This document shows positions 42,032 through 51,375 of a stretch of DNA of 64,000 bases, piece by piece; the first letter of the stretch is position 1, and each line of letters starts with the position of its first letter. The notes under the pieces were generated by a model. The model saw nothing but the letters and a program-made list of their open reading frames with translations, searched no databases and was not told where the DNA came from. This DNA comes from Cellulomonas fengjieae (GTDB lineage: Bacteria; Actinomycetota; Actinomycetes; Actinomycetales; Cellulomonadaceae). Made by a program: the position numbers and the translations under genes. The stretch is taken from assembly GCF_018388465.1 (NCBI RefSeq), contig NZ_CP074404.1:1922001-1986000 (forward strand). Direction: 5' to 3'.

Positions 42032-43150
42032 GTGATCACGTGGCGTGCGGGTGTCGTGGTGTCGCTCGGGGCCACGTGGCCCGGGGCCGCCGAGGTGACG
42101 GTCGAGCTGGAGGCGCCGGTCGGCACGGCGACCGCCGGGGACTCGGTCCGCGCGCTGGCGTTCCCGGACCTCGTCGGCAGCCCTGAGATCGGCGACCGCG
42201 TGCTGCTCAACGTCTCCGCGCTGGCCCGCGGGCTCGGCACGGGCGGCTACGCCCTCGTGATCGCCCTGCCCGACCGCACGCCCGCCGACCCGCCCGAGGG
42301 ACCCGGCCACCTGGTCAAGGCCCGCTACACGCCGCTGCAGGCCATGGTCCTCGGGGTCGACGACCAGGAGTCCCCGCACCACGAGGTCCTGCGGGACGCC
42401 GACGACCTGGCCGGCCTGCCGGTCGTCGTCGCGGACCTGCACTCGGCCCTGCCCGCGATCGTGGTCGGCGCGCGGTTCGCCGCGAGGCGGGCCGGTCGCC
42501 CCGCGCCGCGCGTGGCCTACGTGATGACCGACGGCGGCGCGCTGCCCGCATGGTTCTCGCGCACGGTCGCCGGGCTGCGGTCCGCCGGGTGGGTCGAGGC
42601 GTGCATCACCACCGGGCAGGCGTTCGGCGGCGACCTCGAGGCGGTGTCGGTGCACACCGGCATGCTGGCCGCGCGGCACGTCGTCGGCGCGGACCTCGCC
42701 GTGGTCGCGCAGGGACCGGGCAACCTCGGCACCGGCACCCGGTGGGGCTTCTCCGGGGTGGCCGCCGGGGAGGCCGTCAACGCCGCCGCGACCCTGGGCG
42801 GCCGCCCCGTCGCGTCGCTGCGGGTGTCCGGCGCCGACCCGCGCGAACGGCACCTGGGCATCTCCCACCACTCGCGCACGGCCTACGGACGCGTCGCCCT
42901 GGCGCCCGCCGACGTCGTCGTGCCGGTGTTCGAGGAAGGTCCCCTCGCCGAGCTCGGCCGACGGGTCGCCGACCAGGCCGACGAGCTCGGGGCTCGTCAC
43001 CGCCTGGTGCCGGTGACCGCGGGCGCGGACCTGCTCGACGCGCTCACGGCGTCCCCCGTCCGGCTGGCCACGATGGGGCGCGGTCTGGCCGACGACCCCG
43101 CGTCCTTCCTCGCCGCGGCCGCCGCGGGAGTCCACGCGGCCGACCTCTGA
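42032..43150 (+). CDS. DUF3866 family protein
   Basis: 372 residues. Opens with VVVSLGATWPGAAEVTVEL, and the central part resembles a Rossmann-like region (GHLVKARYTPLQAMVLGVDD; GLPVVVADLHSALPAIVVGA). Actinobacterial family of unknown function, linked in several genomes to the pafBC/proteasome neighbourhood. No signal peptide or membrane helix evident. Its stop is 3 bp from that of the convergent PH-domain gene, with no hairpin. Confidence 0.86.
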   Translation: MITWRAGVVVSLGATWPGAAEVTVELEAPVGTATAGDSVRALAFPDLVGSPEIGDRVLLNVSALARGLGTGGYALVIALPDRTPADPPEGPGHLVKARYTPLQAMVLGVDDQESPHHEVLRDADDLAGLPVVVADLHSALPAIVVGARFAARRAGRPAPRVAYVMTDGGALPAWFSRTVAGLRSAGWVEACITTGQAFGGDLEAVSVHTGMLAARHVVGADLAVVAQGPGNLGTGTRWGFSGVAAGEAVNAAATLGGRPVASLRVSGADPRERHLGISHHSRTAYGRVALAPADVVVPVFEEGPLAELGRRVADQADELGARHRLVPVTAGADLLDALTASPVRLATMGRGLADDPASFLAAAAAGVHAADL

Positions 43151-43153
43151 GGC

Positions 43154-43588
43154 TCAGTCGTCGCGCGTCGTCGTGGTGTGCATCGCGACGAGCGTCGCCA
43201 GCCGGCGCGCCTCGGCGTCCGCGAACTCGCCGTCGGCGCGCTGGATGCCCATCACGGCCAGGGTGTCGCCGTCGGACAGGTCCAGCTGGACCCACGGCCG
43301 GCCGGAGCCGAACCGCACCGACACGATCTCGGCCCACTCCAGCCGACGCGTGAACAGGAGGTTGCGCACGGTGAGCCCGTCGTCACGGACCAGCGCGGTG
43401 ACCGAGGCCTGCCGCCACAGGAAGCCGGCGATGAGCGCGCCCACCAGGGCGAAGCCGATCTTGTCGCCGGTCGACAGCACGGGCATCGCCACGATGATCG
43501 CCGCGGTCAGGGCGAGCACGACCACCGCGAGGACGAGCGTGACGACGCGCGCGAACCGCGGCCGGAACGGGGCTGTGAGGTCGTCCAC
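43154..43588 (-). CDS. PH-domain membrane protein (low-molecular-weight Cfp6-like)
   Basis: 144 residues. Two N-terminal transmembrane helices (about 12-36 and 42-60), then a bacterial PH-like domain: VRDDGLTVRNLLFTRRLEWAEI and VQLDLSDGDTLAVMGIQRAD. Family found next to hisG in actinobacteria; function unknown. GTG 43588 begins 10 bp after the hisG stop, last gene of the his segment. Confidence 0.82.
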   Translation of the reverse strand: MDDLTAPFRPRFARVVTLVLAVVVLALTAAIIVAMPVLSTGDKIGFALVGALIAGFLWRQASVTALVRDDGLTVRNLLFTRRLEWAEIVSVRFGSGRPWVQLDLSDGDTLAVMGIQRADGEFADAEARRLATLVAMHTTTTRDD

Positions 43589-43598
43589 CGCGGTCCGA

Positions 43599-44447
43599 TC
43601 AGAGCCGGCAGGCGTGGATCGAGGTCACGAGGATCGCCCGTGCACCGATGTCGTACAGGGAGTCCATGACCCGGTTGGTCTGGTCGCGGCGGACCATCGC
43701 GCGCACGGCGGCCCAGTCGCGGTTGTGCAGCGGCGAGACCGTGGGCGACTCCAGGCCGGGGGTGATCGCGACGGCGTCGTCGACCAGGCCGAGCGGCACG
43801 TCGTAGTCCATCAGCACGTACTCGCGGGCGGTGAGCACGCCCTGGATCCGGCGCGTCAGGATGTCGAGCCCGGCCGGCTCGTCCACGTCGGAGCGGCGGA
43901 CCAGCACCGCCTCGGAACGCAGGATCGGCTCGGCGAAGATCTCCAGCCCAGCCGCACGCAGCGTGGTCCCGGTCTCCACCACGTCGGCGATCACGTCGGC
44001 CACGCCCAGCCGGATGGCCGACTCCACGGCACCGTCGAGGCGGACCACGCCGGCGGGCTCGATCCCGAGCGAGCGCAGGTACGCGCGGACCAGCACCGGG
44101 TACGACGTGGCGACCCGGCGGCCGCCCACCTGCGCGACGTCGGTCCACTCCCCCGCCGTCCCGGCGAACCGGAACGTCGAACGGGCGAAGCCCAGGGGCA
44201 GGTGCTCGACCGCGGCGGACTCGGAGTCGAGCATGAGGTCGCGGCCGGTGATGCCGACGTCGACCGTGCCCGCTCCCACGTACACGGCGATGTCCCGCGG
44301 GCGCAGGAAGAAGAACTCGACGTCGTTGTCCGGGTCGGGCAGCACCAGCTCGCGGGAGTCGCGACGCTGGCGGTACCCGGCCTCCTTGAGCATCTCGGTA
44401 GCAGGCTCGGACAGGGAGCCCTTGTTCGGGACGGCGATCCTCAGCAC
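43599..44447 (-). CDS. hisG: ATP phosphoribosyltransferase (HisG, long form)
   Basis: 282 residues, the long, hexameric type with a C-terminal ACT-like histidine-feedback domain (about 205-282). First enzyme of histidine synthesis: condenses ATP and PRPP. N-terminus [23 protein letters not shown] site [18 protein letters not shown] 44447 has GAGGAGA six bases upstream, the clearest ribosome-binding site in this block. Confidence 0.95.
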   Translation of the reverse strand: MLRIAVPNKGSLSEPATEMLKEAGYRQRRDSRELVLPDPDNDVEFFFLRPRDIAVYVGAGTVDVGITGRDLMLDSESAAVEHLPLGFARSTFRFAGTAGEWTDVAQVGGRRVATSYPVLVRAYLRSLGIEPAGVVRLDGAVESAIRLGVADVIADVVETGTTLRAAGLEIFAEPILRSEAVLVRRSDVDEPAGLDILTRRIQGVLTAREYVLMDYDVPLGLVDDAVAITPGLESPTVSPLHNRDWAAVRAMVRRDQTNRVMDSLYDIGARAILVTSIHACRL

Positions 44448-44458
44448 GGTCGTTCTCC

Positions 44459-44722
44459 TCAGAGGTGGGTGTAGACGTCGGCAAGCGTGAGCCCGCGCGC
44501 GATCATCAACACCTGCAGGTGGTAGAGGAGCTGCGAGATCTCCTCGGCCGTCCGCTCGTCCGACTCGTACTCCGCGGCCATCCAGACCTCGGCGGCCTCC
44601 TCGACGACCTTCTTGCCGATGCCGTGCACACCGGTGTCCAGCTCGGCGACCGTCCCCGAGCCGGCGGGTCGGGTGGCGGCCTTGTCGGACAGCTCGGCGA
44701 ACAGGGTGTCGAAGGTCTTCAC
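44459..44722 (-). CDS. hisE: Phosphoribosyl-ATP pyrophosphatase HisE
   Basis: 87 residues, MazG-like all-helical enzyme. Motif [15 protein letters not shown] (EExxE metal site) and [18 protein letters not shown]. Second step of histidine synthesis. GTG 44722 overlaps the ribM stop by 4 nt and also lies seven bases after TACTCT (44735-44730, minus), which is inside ribM; so translation may come by coupling, from a leaderless internal transcript, or both. HisG follows 11 bp later. Confidence 0.94.
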   Translation of the reverse strand: MKTFDTLFAELSDKAATRPAGSGTVAELDTGVHGIGKKVVEEAAEVWMAAEYESDERTAEEISQLLYHLQVLMIARGLTLADVYTHL

Positions 44723-45423
44723 TCCGCCAAGAGTAGGGGCTGCCGCGGGAGCTCTCGGTCGCCGTCCGCGGGCCGGGCGCGGTCTCGCTGGCGCCACCAG
44801 ACCGCGAAGCCCCAGATCACGACGCCCGCGTAGACCAGGTAGAGCACCGCGGACGGGTAGTAGCCGGCCGCGAACAGCAGAGGCACCCCGACGGCGTCCA
44901 CCGCGATCCAGATGAGCCAGAACTCGATCCACCCGCGCGCCATGCCGTACGTGGCCAGGAACGAGCCCGTGAAGATCCAGGCGTCCGCCCACGGCCCCCA
45001 CGACCCGAGTGCCTGGAAGATGTAGGCGAACGCGACGGTGCCGACGACCCCGATGCTGACGAGCTGGATCCAGCCCCGTCGGCCGGCCCAGTGCGGCACG
45101 ACGGCGGGTGCGTCGCGGTTCCCCTGCGCACGCCCCTCCGCGCGCGCCTGGCGCCACCGCACCCAGCCGTAGACGGAGACGGCCACGAAGAACACCTGTC
45201 GCCCCGCCTGCCCGTACAGGTCGCGGGCCTGGGGCGTGTGGAAGACCCCGCCGAGGAAGACCGTGAACAGCAGGACGTTGCCCGCGATGCCCACCGGCCA
45301 CGCCCAGACGCGGCGGCGCATGCCACCGACCGCCGACGCCAGCCCGAACCCGTTGCCGACGATCTCCCGCCAGAGGATGTCGTTCCCGGCGATCGTCCAG
45401 GTGGCGTCGAAGAGCCAGTGCAT
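44719..45423 (-). CDS. ribM: PnuC/PnuX-family transporter, probably riboflavin transporter RibM
   Basis: 234 residues with about seven or eight membrane helices. Family signatures: [43 protein letters not shown], and [17 protein letters not shown]. PnuC relatives carry nicotinamide riboside, but location as last gene of the rib operon, behind the FMN riboswitch, points to RibM (PnuX), the riboflavin uptake protein in actinobacteria. Start ATG 45423 overlaps the ribH stop by one base (TGATG). Specificity inferred from context only. Confidence 0.82.
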   Translation of the reverse strand: MHWLFDATWTIAGNDILWREIVGNGFGLASAVGGMRRRVWAWPVGIAGNVLLFTVFLGGVFHTPQARDLYGQAGRQVFFVAVSVYGWVRWRQARAEGRAQGNRDAPAVVPHWAGRRGWIQLVSIGVVGTVAFAYIFQALGSWGPWADAWIFTGSFLATYGMARGWIEFWLIWIAVDAVGVPLLFAAGYYPSAVLYLVYAGVVIWGFAVWWRQRDRARPADGDRELPRQPLLLAE

Positions 45424-45890
45424 CACAGTCCGCGCAGCGCCACGACGGTGGCGACCGCCGCCTCGGCAGCCTCGGCGCCCTTGTCCTCGTGCGAGCCGGA
45501 CAAGCCGGCCCGGTCGAGGGCCTGCTCCTCGTTGTCGCAGGTCAGCACGCCGAAGCCGACCGGGACGCCCGTCGAGGTGGCGACGTCGGTCAGCCCGAGG
45601 GTGGCGGCCTGGCACACGTACTCGAAGTGGGGCGTCCCTCCACGGATCACCACGCCGAGCGCGACGACGGCGTGCGCACCGGCGTCGACGGCGGCGCGTG
45701 CGGCGACCGGCAGCTCGAACGTGCCCGGCACGCGGATGATGGTGACGTCCTCGACGTGGGCCGCCGTCAGGGCGCGCTGCGCGCCGGCCAGCAGTCCGTC
45801 CATGACGACGGTGTGCCAGCTCGCGGCGACGACGACGACCTTCAGGCCGGTGCCGTCGACGGTCAGGGTGGGTGCTCCAGCACCGCTCAT
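45423..45890 (-). CDS. ribH: 6,7-dimethyl-8-ribityllumazine synthase
   Basis: 155 residues. Motifs: [57 protein letters not shown] (substrate phosphate and histidine) and [16 protein letters not shown]. Condenses 3,4-dihydroxy-2-butanone 4-phosphate with the pyrimidine intermediate; forms icosahedral or pentameric shells. Start overlaps ribBA stop (ATGA). Confidence 0.96.
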   Translation of the reverse strand: MSGAGAPTLTVDGTGLKVVVVAASWHTVVMDGLLAGAQRALTAAHVEDVTIIRVPGTFELPVAARAAVDAGAHAVVALGVVIRGGTPHFEYVCQAATLGLTDVATSTGVPVGFGVLTCDNEEQALDRAGLSGSHEDKGAEAAEAAVATVVALRGL

Positions 45891-47251
45891 GCCAGGTCCT
45901 CCAGGCTCTCGAACGCGTGGTCGTCGTGGTCCGCGCCGGGGGTGGCCGGCGTGGCGTGCACGGGCGAGACCGGGATCGGCTCCCGCTCCGTCCCGGGCGG
46001 CAGGTGGAGCAGGTGCCCCATCGACGTCGCCTTGGTGCGCAGGTACGCCTCGTTCTGCGGGGTGCGGCCCACCTCGAGGCTCTGGATCTCGGCGACGTCG
46101 ATGCCGTGTGCCCTCAGCCCGGCCACCTTCGCCGGGTTGTTGGTGAGCAGGGTCACCCGCTGCACCCCGAGATCGCTCAGGATCGCGGCGGCGGCGCCGT
46201 ACTCGCGTCGGTCCGCGGGCCAGCCCAGGTCGAGGTTCGCCTCGACCGTGTCCCGACCCTCGTCCTGCAGCGCGTACGCGGCGACCTTGGCCAGCAGGCC
46301 GATCCCCCGGCCCTCGTGGCCGCGCAGGTAGATCACCGCACCGCCGCGCTCGGCGGCGAGCTCGAGGGCCGCGTCGAGCTGCGGCCCGCAGTCGCAGCGG
46401 GCCGAGCCGAACGCGTCGCCCGTGAGGCACTCGGAGTGCACGCGCACGATGGGGTGGGCGGCCAGGCCGGCCGTCGGCACCAGGGCGACGTGCTCCGCGC
46501 CGGTGCGCAGGTCGCGGTAGCCGTGGATGCGGAAGTCGCCGTGCTTGGTCGGCAGGTAGGCGGTGTGCGTCGCGTGCACCCGGGCCTTCGGTGGCGCCGC
46601 GACGGCCACGTCGGCCGTCACGTCGTCGCCGTGTTGCGTCCGCCAGGCGACGATGTCCTCGATCGTGAGCAGCACCAGCCCCTCGGCCTCGGCCAGCGCG
46701 GACGCCACCGGCAGCCGGGTCATCGACCCGTCGTCGTTGACCAGCTCCGCGATCGCGCCGACGGGCTCCAACCCGGCGAGGCGGCACAGGTCGACGGCCG
46801 CCTCGGTGTGCCCGGCACGGTGCAGCACGCCGCCGGGGACGGCGCGCAGCGGCAGCACGTGCCCCGGCCGGATGAGGTCCTCGCGGCCCGACGCCGGGTC
46901 GGCGAGCACGCGCAGGGTGCGCGCCCGGTCCGCCGCCGAGATGCCCGTGGTCACGCCGGTGGCGGCGTCCACGGTGACGGTGTACGCCGTGCGCCGGGGG
47001 TCCTGGCTGTGCGGCACCATGAGCGGCAGGTCGAGGGCGTCCGCCCGCGACGCCGGCATGGGTGCGCACAGGTAGCCCGACGAGTGTCGGATGGTCCAGG
47101 CGATCCACTCGGGCGTCGCCGACTGCGCGGCGAGGATGACGTCCGCCTCGTTCTCCCGGTCGGGCGAGTCCGCGACGAGCACCGGACGTCCCGCGCGCAG
47201 GGCCTCGAGCGCCTCCTCGACGGTGCCGAGCCGTACCGACGTGGCGGTCAT
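45887..47251 (-). CDS. ribBA: Bifunctional DHBP synthase / GTP cyclohydrolase II
   Basis: 454 residues. RibB domain about 1-205: [30 protein letters not shown] and a [14 protein letters not shown] motif (here [11 protein letters not shown]). RibA domain about 215-410: zinc cysteines in [20 protein letters not shown] and the [20 protein letters not shown] segment. Supplies both precursors of the lumazine step. An extra 40-residue His/Asp-rich tail follows. Overlaps both neighbours by 4 nt. Confidence 0.96.
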   Translation of the reverse strand: MTATSVRLGTVEEALEALRAGRPVLVADSPDRENEADVILAAQSATPEWIAWTIRHSSGYLCAPMPASRADALDLPLMVPHSQDPRRTAYTVTVDAATGVTTGISAADRARTLRVLADPASGREDLIRPGHVLPLRAVPGGVLHRAGHTEAAVDLCRLAGLEPVGAIAELVNDDGSMTRLPVASALAEAEGLVLLTIEDIVAWRTQHGDDVTADVAVAAPPKARVHATHTAYLPTKHGDFRIHGYRDLRTGAEHVALVPTAGLAAHPIVRVHSECLTGDAFGSARCDCGPQLDAALELAAERGGAVIYLRGHEGRGIGLLAKVAAYALQDEGRDTVEANLDLGWPADRREYGAAAAILSDLGVQRVTLLTNNPAKVAGLRAHGIDVAEIQSLEVGRTPQNEAYLRTKATSMGHLLHLPPGTEREPIPVSPVHATPATPGADHDDHAFESLEDLA

Positions 47252-47868
47252 CGCAGCACCCCGGCCGACGACAGCAGCCGCTCGGTGTACTTGGCCAGCA
47301 CGTCGACCTCCAGGTTGACGCGGGCGCCGGGCGCCAGCGTGCCGAGCGTCGTGGCCTCCAGCGTCGTGGGGATCAGCGACACCCCGAAGGACTCGTCGGT
47401 GACGTGCGTGACCGTCAGCGAGATCCCCGACACGGCGATGGAGCCCTTCTCCGCGACGTACCGCGCGAGCTCGGGCGCGAGACCGATCTCGACGTCGTCC
47501 CAGCGCGGTCCGGGCGAGCGGCTCAGGATGGTGCCGACGCCGTCGACGTGCCCCTGCACGACGTGCCCGCCGTACCGGCCGCCCACGGGCAGCGCCCGCT
47601 CCAGGTTGACCGGGCTGGAGACCCCGAGGTCCGCGAGGGCGCTGCGGCGCAGCGTCTCCGGCATCACGTCGGCGAGGAACGTGCCGTCGCCCGGGAGCTC
47701 GGTGACGGTCAGGCACACCCCGGAGACGCAGATGGAGTCCCCCAGCCGCGCGTCGGACACGACCAGCGGACCGCGGACGCGCAGGCGGGCGTCCGCCTCC
47801 TGCGGCCCGTCGGCGCCACGCTCGATCGACTCGACGGTGCCGATCTCCTCGACGATTCCGGTGAACAT
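47248..47868 (-). CDS. ribE: Riboflavin synthase alpha chain
   Basis: 206 residues of two homologous barrels. First barrel [14 protein letters not shown] and [13 protein letters not shown]; second [16 protein letters not shown] and [12 protein letters not shown]. Dismutates two lumazines to riboflavin. Overlaps ribD by one base (TGATG) and ribBA by four. Confidence 0.96.
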   Translation of the reverse strand: MFTGIVEEIGTVESIERGADGPQEADARLRVRGPLVVSDARLGDSICVSGVCLTVTELPGDGTFLADVMPETLRRSALADLGVSSPVNLERALPVGGRYGGHVVQGHVDGVGTILSRSPGPRWDDVEIGLAPELARYVAEKGSIAVSGISLTVTHVTDESFGVSLIPTTLEATTLGTLAPGARVNLEVDVLAKYTERLLSSAGVLR

Positions 47869-48929
47869 CAGTGCTCCTGGGGGGTGTGCGGGTCGACGGT
47901 CGCGACGACGAGGACGTCGGGACCGAGCGGACGGACGGAACGGGTGGTGAGGCGCAGGGCGTCGGCGATCGTGGTGATCCCCAGGTCGGCCAGCGCCGAA
48001 CGGCCGGACCCGAGGAGGACGGGGGCGACATAGGCGTGCACCTCGTCGACGAGCCCGGCGGTCAGGAAGGCGGCGGCCAGGGTGGGCCCGCCCTCGACGA
48101 GCACGTGGCGGACGTCGCGCTGCGCGAGCGTGGCCAGCACGTCGGCGGGGTCGTGCGTCCGCACCTGGACGAGCTCACCACCCGGGCCGTGCAGTCGGGC
48201 GGCCGCCGGCAGGTCGCGGTGGCCGACCACGACGCGCAGGGGCTGGTGCCCGCGCAGCTCGCCGGCCGCGTTCCGTGCGGTCAGCGACGGGTCGTCGACC
48301 AGCGCGGTCCCGGTGCCCACGACGATCGCGTCGACCTCGCCCCGCAGACCGTGCGCGTGCTGCCGCGCGACCTCGGACGTGATCCACCGGCTGGTCCCGT
48401 CGGCGGCGGCGACGCGGCCGTCGAGCGACGTGGCGAGCTTCAGGGTCACGAACGGTCGGCCGCGCTCGACCGACGGCAGCCACGCGCCGAGCAGCTCACG
48501 GCCCTCGTCGGCCAGCAGGCCGGTCTCGACGTCGACGCCCGCGGCACGCAGCCGCTCGGCACCACCCGCCGCGACGGGGTTCGGGTCCGGTACCGACAGC
48601 ACGACGCGCGAGATGCCCGCGGCGAGGAGCGCCTCGGAGCACGGGCCGGTGCGTCCCGTGTGGTTGCAGGGCTCGAGGGTGACCACCGCCGTGGCCCCGC
48701 GCACGGACGCGCCCCGCTGGGCGGCGTCGGACAGTGCGGCGACCTCCGCGTGCGGCGTGCCGGCCCCGCGGTGCCAGCCCTCTGCGAGGACCACGCCGTC
48801 CGGACCGAGCAGGACGCAGCCGACCCGGGGGTTCGGGCCGGTCGCCGGGCCGCGCCGCGCGATCTCGAGCGCGTGCCGCATGGCGTCGACCTCGCAGGGG
48901 GCGTGCACATCGCTGCCAGTGCTGGCCAT
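47868..48929 (-). CDS. ribD: Bifunctional deaminase/reductase RibD
   Basis: 353 residues. N-terminal deaminase with the zinc site HAEVAAL and PCNHTGRTGPC (about 45-95), C-terminal NADPH reductase (FVTLKLATSLDGRVAA to VEGGPTLAAAFL). First enzymes of the pyrimidine branch. ATG 48929 chosen for the GGAGGTGAG ribosome-binding site, which is itself buried in the riboswitch sequester. First gene of ribD-ribE-ribBA-ribH-ribM. Confidence 0.96.
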   Translation of the reverse strand: MASTGSDVHAPCEVDAMRHALEIARRGPATGPNPRVGCVLLGPDGVVLAEGWHRGAGTPHAEVAALSDAAQRGASVRGATAVVTLEPCNHTGRTGPCSEALLAAGISRVVLSVPDPNPVAAGGAERLRAAGVDVETGLLADEGRELLGAWLPSVERGRPFVTLKLATSLDGRVAAADGTSRWITSEVARQHAHGLRGEVDAIVVGTGTALVDDPSLTARNAAGELRGHQPLRVVVGHRDLPAAARLHGPGGELVQVRTHDPADVLATLAQRDVRHVLVEGGPTLAAAFLTAGLVDEVHAYVAPVLLGSGRSALADLGITTIADALRLTTRSVRPLGPDVLVVATVDPHTPQEH

Positions 48930-48930
48930 G

Positions 48931-48963
48931 CTCACCTCCGGACGCGCGGGGCTCCGGGGTGAG
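48931..48963 (-). promoter_or_regulatory. ribD: Sequester hairpin over the ribD ribosome-binding site
   Basis: RNA arm CTCACCCCGGA (48963-48953) pairs with TCCGGAGGTGAG (48942-48931), which contains the Shine-Dalgarno GGAGGTGAG, with one bulged base. The upstream arm is instead able to pair 10/10 with GCTCCGGGGT (49132-49123) at the 5' end of the aptamer. This is a translational OFF switch. Confidence 0.7.
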
Positions 48964-49004
48964 GGCGGCAGGAAGTTCCCGCAGCCACGACGCCGAGGCG
49001 CCGC

Positions 49005-49137
49005 CACGTGATCCTCCCATCCGGACTTTCACCGTCGGTCCTGGAGTTCCACCAGGTCAACCGCGCGGTCCTTGCGGACCGAACGGGTCGCGGACTGTCA
49101 CCGCCGGCTCGGAATTACACCGACCCCGGAGCACGTG
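49005..49137 (-). ncRNA. FMN riboswitch (RFN element)
   Basis: Conserved RFN blocks in order on the minus strand: GGTGTAATTCC (about 49122-49111), GCCGGCGGTGACAGTCCGCGA (about 49107-49087, read without its last base as the P2/P3 part), TGGTGGAACTCCAGGACCGA, and GACGGTGAAAGTCCGGATGG near 49036-49017. Closing stem P1 uses CACGTGCTCC (49137-49128) and GGAG plus CACGTG (49017-49014 and 49010-49005) with a three-base bulge. Lies 75 bp upstream of ribD. Confidence 0.93.
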
Positions 49138-49188
49138 TATGTGTTCGTACTGCGCCAACGATCATGCCACACGGGGCATTCCCGGACG

Positions 49189-49848
49189 TCAGGCGGCCGC
49201 GTCCGCCAGGTCGCGCAGGGCCGCGATCTCGGCGGCGACGTCCGGTGCCCCGTAGACCGCCGAGCCCGCGACGAACACGTTCGCGCCGGCCTGGGCGATC
49301 CGGCCGATCGTGTCCCGGGAGACCCCGCCGTCCACCTGGATCCAGGTGGCCGCACCCGACTCGTCCAGCGCGGCCCGGGCACGGCGGATCTTGGGCAGCG
49401 TCCCCTCGATGAACGACTGCCCCCCGAACCCGGGCTCGACGGTCATCACGAGCAGCATGTCGAACTCGGGCAGCAGGTCGAGCAGGGGTTCGACGGGTGA
49501 GGCCGGCCGCAGGGCGATCCCCGCCCGGATGCCGCGGGACCGCAGCTCGCGCGCCAGCCGGACCGGTGCCTGGGTTGCCTCGGCGTGGAACGTCACCGAG
49601 GCGGCGCCGGCGGCGGCGTACTCCGGGGCCCAGCGGTCGGCGTCCTCGATCATCAGGTGCACGTCGAGCGGGAGCGTGGAGACCTCGGCGATGCGGGTCA
49701 CCACGGGCAGCCCGAGCGTCAGGTTGGGCACGAAGTGGTTGTCCATGACGTCGACGTGCACGAAGTCGGCCGTGGCGATCGCCCGGAGGTCACGCTCGAG
49801 GTTGACGAAGTCGGCGGACAGGATGCTCGGGTTGATCAGCGCAGGCAC
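49189..49848 (-). CDS. rpe: Ribulose-phosphate 3-epimerase
   Basis: 219-residue TIM barrel. Conserved: [31 protein letters not shown] (metal His and Asp), [24 protein letters not shown] and VDGGVS. Interconverts ribulose 5-phosphate (the ribBA substrate) and xylulose 5-phosphate. GTG 49848 lies six bases after TACGCT (49860-49855, minus), no Shine-Dalgarno, leaderless type. Downstream is the riboswitch region. Confidence 0.96.
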   Translation of the reverse strand: MPALINPSILSADFVNLERDLRAIATADFVHVDVMDNHFVPNLTLGLPVVTRIAEVSTLPLDVHLMIEDADRWAPEYAAAGAASVTFHAEATQAPVRLARELRSRGIRAGIALRPASPVEPLLDLLPEFDMLLVMTVEPGFGGQSFIEGTLPKIRRARAALDESGAATWIQVDGGVSRDTIGRIAQAGANVFVAGSAVYGAPDVAAEIAALRDLADAAA

Positions 49849-49866
49849 CTGGCCAGCGTAGACGGC

Positions 49867-51375
49867 TCAGCGGCGGCGCAGCAGGGTCAGGTGCATCGCG
49901 TCCGTGCCGTGCACGTGCGGCCACAGCTGGACGTCGGTCCGCGCCTCGTCCAGGTCCACGTGCCCCGGCGCGATCGCGCGGACCAGCGCGGGCGCGTCGA
50001 CCTGCTCGGTCCCGACGCCCAGGCGGCCGGCGGCGCGCACGGCGTCCTTGACCACCAGCTGCGTCTCCACGAGGTGGGGCGAGCACGTCACGTACGCGAC
50101 CACGCCGCCGACCCGCACGGCCTGCAGCGCGGAGACCAGCAGGTCTCGCTGGAGGGCGCTGAGCCCGGCCAGGTCGGCGGGAGTGCGCCGCCACCGGGCC
50201 TCCGGGCGGCGCCGCAGTGCGCCGAGCCCGGTGCAGGGCGCGTCCACGAGGACACGGTCGTACGCGCCCGGCTCGTCGGTCCCCACCGTGCGCCCGTCGC
50301 CCGTGCGCACGTCCTCGACGGCGTCCGCGGGCACGGCCCGCAACGCCTGCTCGACCAGCCGCGTGCGGTGCGGCTGCACCTCGTTGGCGACGATCCTGGC
50401 ACCGCGCTCCCCCGCGACGGCGGCGAGCAGCGCGGCCTTGCCCCCGGGACCCGCGCACAGGTCGAGCCAGCGCGCGTCCGGGCCCTCCAGGGGCGCGCTC
50501 GTCAGGGCGAGCGTGACCAGCTGGCTGCCCTCGTCCTGCACGCCCGCACGGCCGTCACGCACGCTGGGCAGCGCGGCCGGGTCGCCCCCGGACAGGACGA
50601 CGGCGGTGGGCGCCAGGCCCCCGACCGTGCCGACACCGTCACCCGCGTCGCCGACGACCTCGTCGGCGGTCGCCAGTCCGGGCCGCGCCACGAGCGTCAC
50701 CCGCGGCGCAACGTTGTCCGCGGCGAGCAGCGCGCCGATCTCGTCGGCCGACCGCCCGTTGCCCACCAGCGCCTCGCGCAGCGCGCGCACCACCCAGACC
50801 GGGTGGCTCTGCAGCACCGCGAGGCGCGCCACCTCGTCGTCCCCCGCGCTCTGCGCGATCCGCTGCTCCCAGTCGCTCTCGTCCGACCGACCCACGGTGC
50901 GCAGGACGGCGTTGACGAACTGCGAGGGTCCGGTGCCCAGCTGCTCGCGGGCGAGTCCCACCGTCTCCGAGACCGCGGCGTGGGCCGGCACCCGCATGCC
51001 GAGGAGCTGGTGGACGCCGAGCCGCAGGACGTCGAGCGCCGGGGCGTCGATGCTGCCGACCTCCCGATCCGCCGCCAGCGCGATGATCGCGTCGTACCGG
51101 CCGCGCAGCCGCAGCGTCCCGTACGCGAGCTCGGTGGCGAACGCCGCGTCGCGACCGGTGATCCGGCGCTCGCGCAGCAGCGGCGGCAGCACCAGGTTGG
51201 CGTACGCGTCCGAGCCGTCGACGGCCCGCAGGACGTCGTAGGCGGCGGTCCGCGCGGGGTCGCTCCCCCGGCGGCGCTGCGACGGCGCGGACGCGGAGCG
51301 CTGGGTGCGGCCCTGCGCCCGCGCGGCGCCGCGCTGCCGGCCGCTCGGGTCGCGGCGGTCGTCCGCGGGGCTCAC
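49867..51375 (-). CDS. rsmB: 16S rRNA m5C967 methyltransferase RsmB
   Basis: 502 residues. An Arg-rich disordered start (about 1-40), an NusB-like RNA-binding domain (about 40-170), then a Rossmann methyltransferase: SAM site [16 protein letters not shown], catalytic motifs [18 protein letters not shown] and [11 protein letters not shown] with the two cysteines. GTG 51375 overlaps the fmt stop by 4 nt. Stop is 18 bp before the rpe start. Confidence 0.95.
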   Translation of the reverse strand: MSPADDRRDPSGRQRGAARAQGRTQRSASAPSQRRRGSDPARTAAYDVLRAVDGSDAYANLVLPPLLRERRITGRDAAFATELAYGTLRLRGRYDAIIALAADREVGSIDAPALDVLRLGVHQLLGMRVPAHAAVSETVGLAREQLGTGPSQFVNAVLRTVGRSDESDWEQRIAQSAGDDEVARLAVLQSHPVWVVRALREALVGNGRSADEIGALLAADNVAPRVTLVARPGLATADEVVGDAGDGVGTVGGLAPTAVVLSGGDPAALPSVRDGRAGVQDEGSQLVTLALTSAPLEGPDARWLDLCAGPGGKAALLAAVAGERGARIVANEVQPHRTRLVEQALRAVPADAVEDVRTGDGRTVGTDEPGAYDRVLVDAPCTGLGALRRRPEARWRRTPADLAGLSALQRDLLVSALQAVRVGGVVAYVTCSPHLVETQLVVKDAVRAAGRLGVGTEQVDAPALVRAIAPGHVDLDEARTDVQLWPHVHGTDAMHLTLLRRR

